This document shows positions 59,668-64,000 of a DNA stretch of 64,000 nucleotides, piece after piece. A model generated the notes under the pieces. The model ran no database searches. It had not been told where the DNA came from and saw only the letters and a program-made list of their open reading frames with translations. Both the position numbers and the translations under genes were made by a program. The DNA comes from RUG11690 sp045616665 (lineage in GTDB: Bacteria > Bacteroidota > Bacteroidia > Bacteroidales > WCHB1-69): contig JAZLHE010000066.1 in NCBI GenBank assembly GCA_045616665.1, forward strand, positions 1 to 64,000, in the 5' to 3' direction. Position 1 is the stretch's first letter; every line of letters starts with the position of its first letter.

Positions 59668-61164
59668 TTATAAATTAATTTCTTTCCGAAGAGAGGCTTT
59701 GGGATAATTCAATTGTTCGCGGTACTTGGCTACGGTTCTGCGCGCCAGGGTATAACCTTTGTCTTTGAAAATCTCGCAAAGCTGGTCATCGGTGTAGGGT
59801 TTGTTCTTATCTTCCGAGTCAATGATTTCCGCAAGAATTTTTTTGATGGCCTTGGATGAAACATCTTCATTGCCAGCGGCTTCAGAAAACAGGTTTTTCA
59901 ATAGAATAATGCCGAAAGAGGTTTGGACATATTTACTGCTGGTAACTCGAGAAACGGTCGAAATGTCTAAATTTACCTTTTCTGCAATGTCTTTCAAAAT
60001 CATAGGTTTCAACTCACTTTCATCTCCACTGAGAAAATATTTTTCTTGTCGCTGCATAATGGCCAGCATCGTATTGTATAAAATCATTTCCCGAAGCGAA
60101 AGCAAATGAATGAAATTTTGGGCGTTGTCGAGATTCTCTTTGAGAAATTTTTCCGCATCAGAACGCAATTTGTCATTTTTTTCTTGGCTCAAAAAACGAT
60201 ACTCTTTTGTAAAATCTTGATTAACAATTACTTTTGGGATGTGCGTGTTGTTTAATGTCAATTCAAGTTTTCCATCATTATTAAGAATAATGAAATCAGG
60301 AGAGATGACGGAAGTATTTTTTTCGATGAAAGAATCGTTGGAAACGGGGTGCGGATCCAGGTTTTTGATTTCCGCCAATGCCGCTTTGAAGTCCTTTTCG
60401 TCAATATTGAGTTGTTGGCATAATTTGTCGAAATGCTTTTTTGAAAAACTGTCGAAATGTTTGGCAATGATTTCCCTGGCAATGAGGATGGATGGAGTGT
60501 CGTTTTTTCTTTTTAACTGAATAAGTAAGCACTCCTGAAGATGGCGGGCCCCAATGCCGGCTGGTTCCAGTTCCTGAATGTAATGCGTGATGATGTGTTC
60601 AATTTCCGCTGGAGAGGCTTTGATGTTGTAAGAAAAAAGCAATTCATTGGAAATGGCTATGCTTTCCCGAGTCAAATATCCGTTGTCGTCAAGATTGCCA
60701 ATAATGTATTTTCCGATTTCCAATGTCCGGTCGTCTATGTCCATTTCGTTCAGTTGCAGCAGGAGTTGTTCTTGCAGAGAATGGTCAAAAACCATTAATT
60801 TTCCTTCTTTTTGAGTGTCATCAGTATAATTATCGGCATATAATCGATAGGCAGGAATGTCATCGTCTTGTTCGTCTTCCGTAAAAAAATCGTTGTCAAA
60901 CGGGTCTTCGTTGTGATTGCGATCTACTTCAAGGGCAATATCGTCAGCATTGTCGTTTTCATTATTGTCTGTCTGATTGACAAATTCGTCCTCAATATCA
61001 TCATGTTTGATGTCTAATGCTGGATTTTCGTCAACGCTTTTTAAAATTTCTTCCTCCAGCGCAACATTGTTCAATTCAATCATTTTCATCAATTGAACAG
61101 TTTGTTGTGAGGTGATTTGCTTTTGGGCAAGTTGCTGCTGTTGACCTAATCCTTGTTTGGACAT
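59668..61164 (-). CDS. rpoN: RNA polymerase sigma-54 factor
   Basis: 498 residues. Region I is glutamine- and leucine-rich (GLGQQQQLAQKQITSQQTVQ). It is followed by the highly acidic region II (NENDNADDIALEVD, EDEQDDDIPA), the core-binding domain with GYLTRESI and RHLQECLLIQL, and the helix-turn-helix LDISTVSRVTSSKYVQTSFG. The RpoN box ARRTVAKYREQL is near the end. Sigma-54 needs AAA+ activators, none of which is encoded in this window. Minus-strand -7 element TAAGTTTG at 61185-61192 lies in a repeated promoter motif. Confidence 0.95.
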   Translation of the reverse strand: MSKQGLGQQQQLAQKQITSQQTVQLMKMIELNNVALEEEILKSVDENPALDIKHDDIEDEFVNQTDNNENDNADDIALEVDRNHNEDPFDNDFFTEDEQDDDIPAYRLYADNYTDDTQKEGKLMVFDHSLQEQLLLQLNEMDIDDRTLEIGKYIIGNLDDNGYLTRESIAISNELLFSYNIKASPAEIEHIITHYIQELEPAGIGARHLQECLLIQLKRKNDTPSILIAREIIAKHFDSFSKKHFDKLCQQLNIDEKDFKAALAEIKNLDPHPVSNDSFIEKNTSVISPDFIILNNDGKLELTLNNTHIPKVIVNQDFTKEYRFLSQEKNDKLRSDAEKFLKENLDNAQNFIHLLSLREMILYNTMLAIMQRQEKYFLSGDESELKPMILKDIAEKVNLDISTVSRVTSSKYVQTSFGIILLKNLFSEAAGNEDVSSKAIKKILAEIIDSEDKNKPYTDDQLCEIFKDKGYTLARRTVAKYREQLNYPKASLRKEINL

Positions 61165-61182
61165 ACGATGCTGTTTTGATTA

Positions 61183-61211
61183 TGCAAACTTACGTAAAAT
61201 TTTCGAATTTT
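61183..61211 (-). promoter_or_regulatory. rpoN promoter with AAAATT/AATTTT palindrome
   Basis: The minus strand reads AATTTTACGTAAGTTTGCA, nearly identical to the promoters at 6218-6236 and 40743-40762, and the same AT-rich inverted repeat lies just upstream of it. Confidence 0.55.
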
Positions 61212-61282
61212 ACGCTATGAATGAAAATTACCTTTTATTTTCGGGATTATCCCTTTTCGTCTTGTTGTCGAATTGACGGTGC

Positions 61283-61879
61283 TTATTTTACCACCACGCT
61301 GTTGATTTTTTTCAGGGCGGTGACGATGCGGTCGGCTTCGCGTCTTCTTAATTTGAATGTAATGACATATTGCGTGTCGTATCCTTGACCTAAAATGGTA
61401 ACGTAAGGGTCTTTCAAGAGCTGCATCACGCTGTTCATTACGCTGTAGTCAAAGCTTACGTTGTAGGTTTCGTCGATGGTCTTTTCGATGATGGTGGCGG
61501 CTTCCAGGGACTCTTTCGCAGCGGTCTTGTATGCGTTGATGAGTCCGCTCACCCCTAATTTGATGCCGCCGAAATAACGCACGACAATTACCAAAGTATT
61601 GGTAAGGTCCTTGGACAGGAGTTGTCCGTGAATAGGGCGGCCTGCCGTGCCGGAAGGTTCTCCGTTGTCGTTGAGGCGGTAGGCATCTTTATTGGGTCCC
61701 AAGATATAGCTGTAGCAATGATGCCGGGCATCGAAATACTGTTTCTGAACCTCTGCCAGGCGTTCCTTGACCATCGCTTCGCTTTCGACGGGAAATGCCA
61801 AAGCAATGAATTTGCTTCCTTTTTCGCGATAAATTCCTTCTGATGGGGCGGCAATGGTTTTATAGGTGTCGTCGAACAT
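61283..61879 (-). CDS. YigZ/IMPACT family protein
   Basis: 198 residues from MFDDTYKTIAAPSEGIYREKGSKF. The N-terminal domain has the family signature segments FDARHHCYSYIL, NDNGEPSGTAGRPI and VVRYFGGIKLGVSGLINAYKTAA. The C-terminal 70 residues form an EF-G-like ferredoxin fold (DYSVMNSVMQLL). The family has weak similarity to the eukaryotic translation regulator IMPACT; its function in bacteria is not settled. The start lies 20 bases inside the end of ribD. Confidence 0.88.
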   Translation of the reverse strand: MFDDTYKTIAAPSEGIYREKGSKFIALAFPVESEAMVKERLAEVQKQYFDARHHCYSYILGPNKDAYRLNDNGEPSGTAGRPIHGQLLSKDLTNTLVIVVRYFGGIKLGVSGLINAYKTAAKESLEAATIIEKTIDETYNVSFDYSVMNSVMQLLKDPYVTILGQGYDTQYVITFKLRRREADRIVTALKKINSVVVK

Positions 61880-62825
61880 AGCGAATGAGGTTGTTATGAA
61901 TAGAACTTTCTTTGGTGGTAATGCCGGAAATGTGAGGTGCGGGAACGCCATTCCCCCAAACTTGGTTTCCAATAAGAATGCGGGCCTCATCCCAATGGCC
62001 GGCATCAATGAAGCGTTGAAGGGTTTTGGCACCGCCTTCCACGATGACCGATTGGATTTTCAACGCATAAAGTTGCTGGACGGCTTCGTGAACGTTTTCG
62101 GACAAAGGCTGGTAGGGAAGAGGACTGTCAATTACTTCGCCTCGTTGCATCACAAAACGCTGAGGGTCTTTGCCCGGAAACAGTCTTGTGGTCAATTGAG
62201 GGCGGTCGTTCACCATCGTGTTGTATCCGACTAAAATGGCATCTTCTTCGCTTCGCCATTGATGAACAATGGTTTTTAATTCCGCATTGGTAATCCAATA
62301 CTGACCGTTTGGATCTTGTTGTCGGTCAATATCCATAAAACCATCGGCAGTCATAGCCCACTTTAAAATAAGGTATGGTCGTTTTTGTTCGTGGAAGGTG
62401 AAAAAGCGGCGATTAAGTTCCCGACATTGTCCTGACAAAACGCCAGTCACCACTTCAATGCCGGCATCGTTCAGTTTTTGAATGCCGCTGCCATTAACTT
62501 TTGCGTTGCTATCGACCGTGCCAATCACGACCTTGGAAATGCGTTCCCGAATGATGGCGTCGGCACAAGGAGGGGTTTTGCCAAAGTGGGAACAAGGCTC
62601 CAAGTTGACGTAAAGGGTGGATTCGGGTAACAGTTCTTTTTTCTTGACTGAAGCCAAGGCATTCACTTCGGCGTGAGCTTGCCCATATTGTCGATGCCAA
62701 CCTTCCCCAATGATTGTGCCATTGTGAACAATGACTGCCCCCACCATGGGATTGGGTTGAACGCGACCTAATCCCAAGGAAGCCAGCTGCAGACAGCGTG
62801 CCATAAAGTGTTCATCAACGGTCAT
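61860..62825 (-). CDS. ribD: Bifunctional riboflavin deaminase/reductase RibD
   Basis: 321 residues. The N-terminal deaminase has NPMVGAVIV, the zinc motif HAEVNAL and PCSHFGKTPPCADAII. The C-terminal reductase begins at RPYLILKWAMTADG and includes ITNAELKTIVHQWRSEEDAILVGYNTM and VIVEGGAKTLQRF. It performs the second and third steps of riboflavin synthesis. The reductase part is slightly shorter than in E. coli. Its 3' end overlaps the YigZ gene by 20 bases. No other rib gene and no FMN riboswitch are seen nearby. Confidence 0.93.
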   Translation of the reverse strand: MTVDEHFMARCLQLASLGLGRVQPNPMVGAVIVHNGTIIGEGWHRQYGQAHAEVNALASVKKKELLPESTLYVNLEPCSHFGKTPPCADAIIRERISKVVIGTVDSNAKVNGSGIQKLNDAGIEVVTGVLSGQCRELNRRFFTFHEQKRPYLILKWAMTADGFMDIDRQQDPNGQYWITNAELKTIVHQWRSEEDAILVGYNTMVNDRPQLTTRLFPGKDPQRFVMQRGEVIDSPLPYQPLSENVHEAVQQLYALKIQSVIVEGGAKTLQRFIDAGHWDEARILIGNQVWGNGVPAPHISGITTKESSIHNNLIRYVRRHL

Positions 62826-62831
62826 AACAAC

Positions 62832-63899
62832 CTATTTTTGAATGGTTTGATGGGCGAAATACGACAATGGCTGAACTTGTCTGTCAAAGTGGTAAAATTG
62901 CATCAAATAGATGTTGTTATAATTGTGATTGACTAATCCGTAAAAATTGTCTTCATTTAATTTTGAAATCGGATTTCCTTCTTCATCAACATCATCATTA
63001 TATAAATGACAAAGTTCCAAAGTGGTTTTGTTTCCTTCGATGTCTGTGATGATAATAGTTTTGAAATGTTGTTCGTGATAAATGGAGTCGATTTTGGAAG
63101 AAGAAAGTGTAAGAACCTGATCTTCAAAGTTCTTATCTCTAAATTCAGAAAGCATATCAATCAATTTCAAAGTATCGTAGGTCATCACTTTTTCATTCTG
63201 ATAATTATAAAGGTCAAAGAAGCGTGCACCGACTTTCACTGCCTTAAATGATTCTTCGGGATGTTCCAAATCAATAAATTCGGCGGACTTGATACGGGTA
63301 ATTTTAGTTTGGAACACATCGTGATTAATCCAATCGGCATAATTAGTGGAATAAATTGGGGTGGCAAAACCTCTGAATCCAGGAATATAAACGATATAAG
63401 GAGCATCGGAGCCTTCGAGCAAGGCAAAATTGGCCTGATTGTCCATCGTGGCGGGTCCCATATAATAGGTCTTCGTTTTTCTTTCCTTTGTGCCAAAAGG
63501 AATTCCGAAAATTTTGAATTTTGGAACATATTGATAAACGTCAACCTTTACCGCACCCGTCGCCAAGACCTTGTTAATGGCATTTTGTCCGGATTTAGGA
63601 ACCATCTGCTTCACAGTAAGATTGTTGAGCGTGTTCAAAAATTCTTCCATAATGGGCTTCATAACCAAAATGCTGTCGCAAACCGTCCAGCCTTTGTCCG
63701 TTCGTTGCAACAAAACACTATTTCCGTCCATATCGGCCATAAAAACCTTGGTAATTGATGATGTGTCCTTGATGGCAAAGGCATCGTGGTCGAGCAAATC
63801 GCCGGAAGTCTTGATAACATTGGTTTTGAATAACACGACAAGAATAGTGGCTACTACAAGAATGGATGCGATAATAATGTAAATAGTGTTCTTTTTCAT
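62832..63899 (-). CDS. DUF4340 domain protein
   Basis: 355 residues from MKKNTIYIIIASILVV with one N-terminal membrane helix (about 5-25), the rest periplasmic. Segments DTSSITKVFMADMDGNSVLLQRTDKGWTVCD, VYQYVPKFKIFG and KTYYMGPATMDNQANFALLEGSDAPYIV follow the DUF4340 pattern, where a beta repeat (SITKV, F..L.R...GW.V) is typical. In other bacteria such proteins sit beside gliding or ABC-type membrane proteins; no such partner is seen here. ribD follows six bases downstream. Confidence 0.75.
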   Translation of the reverse strand: MKKNTIYIIIASILVVATILVVLFKTNVIKTSGDLLDHDAFAIKDTSSITKVFMADMDGNSVLLQRTDKGWTVCDSILVMKPIMEEFLNTLNNLTVKQMVPKSGQNAINKVLATGAVKVDVYQYVPKFKIFGIPFGTKERKTKTYYMGPATMDNQANFALLEGSDAPYIVYIPGFRGFATPIYSTNYADWINHDVFQTKITRIKSAEFIDLEHPEESFKAVKVGARFFDLYNYQNEKVMTYDTLKLIDMLSEFRDKNFEDQVLTLSSSKIDSIYHEQHFKTIIITDIEGNKTTLELCHLYNDDVDEEGNPISKLNEDNFYGLVNHNYNNIYLMQFYHFDRQVQPLSYFAHQTIQK

Positions 63900-63920
63900 C
63901 GGTCTATAATTTTGAAAATG

Positions 63921-63977
63921 CAAAAATACAAATAATTTTAACGGTAGTGAAATGTATTAAAAAAAAGTGTAATTTTG
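63921..63977. promoter_or_regulatory. Divergent promoter region at the window edge
   Basis: Minus strand TATTTTTG at 63921-63928 should drive the DUF4340-ribD-yigZ operon. Plus strand TAATTTTG followed by CA at 63970-63977 should drive a gene beyond the right edge. Confidence 0.5.
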
Positions 63978-64000
63978 CAACCCCAAAATTTGGGAGTTTA

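Noticed and set aside
1..64000. CRISPR array, prophage or rRNA operon
   Set aside because: No regularly spaced direct repeats, no phage structural genes and no rRNA sequence were seen. The single ORF6N gene and one R-M pair are not sufficient for a prophage.

Overview
The window reads as chromosomal DNA of a strictly anaerobic member of the Bacteroidales, probably host-associated. The evidence is: (i) promoters with the Bacteroidetes -7 element TAnnTTTG, mostly followed by CA, and almost no Shine-Dalgarno sequences; (ii) a secreted protease ending in a type IX secretion sorting domain; (iii) S46 dipeptidyl-peptidase, PNGase F and C10 protease families typical of this phylum; (iv) an [FeFe]-hydrogenase maturase; (v) tRNA genes without an encoded CCA end. 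I cannot name the species.

Layout. 1-2.9 kb is an accessory edge: the tail of an unknown gene, a structured leader RNA in front of a small XRE regulator, two uncharacterised genes and a broken Fic gene. 3-12.3 kb carries a C10/M6 double protease, a DPP7-type peptidase, an ABC exporter, and a TM1266 regulator with hydG. 12.4-19.9 kb is a tight, apparently imported six-gene operon: acyltransferase, Ntn amidohydrolase, glycosyltransferase, ArnB-like aminotransferase, ArnA-like UDP-glucuronate decarboxylase, and a MATE exporter with an extra C-terminal domain. I consider this operon the best candidate for an undescribed system. 20-27 kb is mostly housekeeping: lipocalin, tRNA-Arg, KtrAB potassium uptake, Era, an LpxH-type hydrolase and a PNGase F. 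27-30.4 kb is an AT-rich island with a type II restriction-modification pair and a frameshifted methyltransferase, followed by a non-coding repeat-like stretch.

30.8-37.6 kb is a TetR-controlled RND efflux operon whose inner-membrane pump and outer-membrane channel are joined in one reading frame at an A7 tract. 37.6-53.8 kb holds an ORF6N protein, small secreted proteins, a TrmH-type RNA methyltransferase, a BI-1 protein, tRNA-Gln plus uridine kinase, LemA/TPM proteins, MntP, an MsbA-like ABC protein, an EEP-fold phosphatase, a glycosyltransferase, a secreted tandem TldD/TldE-like protein, TatD and a PHP phosphatase. 53.9-64 kb holds a lipoprotein, aspS, a Wzz-type protein and an O-antigen ligase-like protein, TcdA, RpoN, a YigZ protein, RibD and a DUF4340 protein.

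Several genes suggest envelope remodelling and a protein- and glycoprotein-degrading life: secreted proteases, the dipeptidyl-peptidase, PNGase F, LPS and glycan genes. Two apparent frame events sit exactly in homopolymers (T7 at 30145-30151, A7 at 36213-36219). They may be real slippage sites or sequence errors. All calls come from reading the sequence and from family knowledge; no database search was run.
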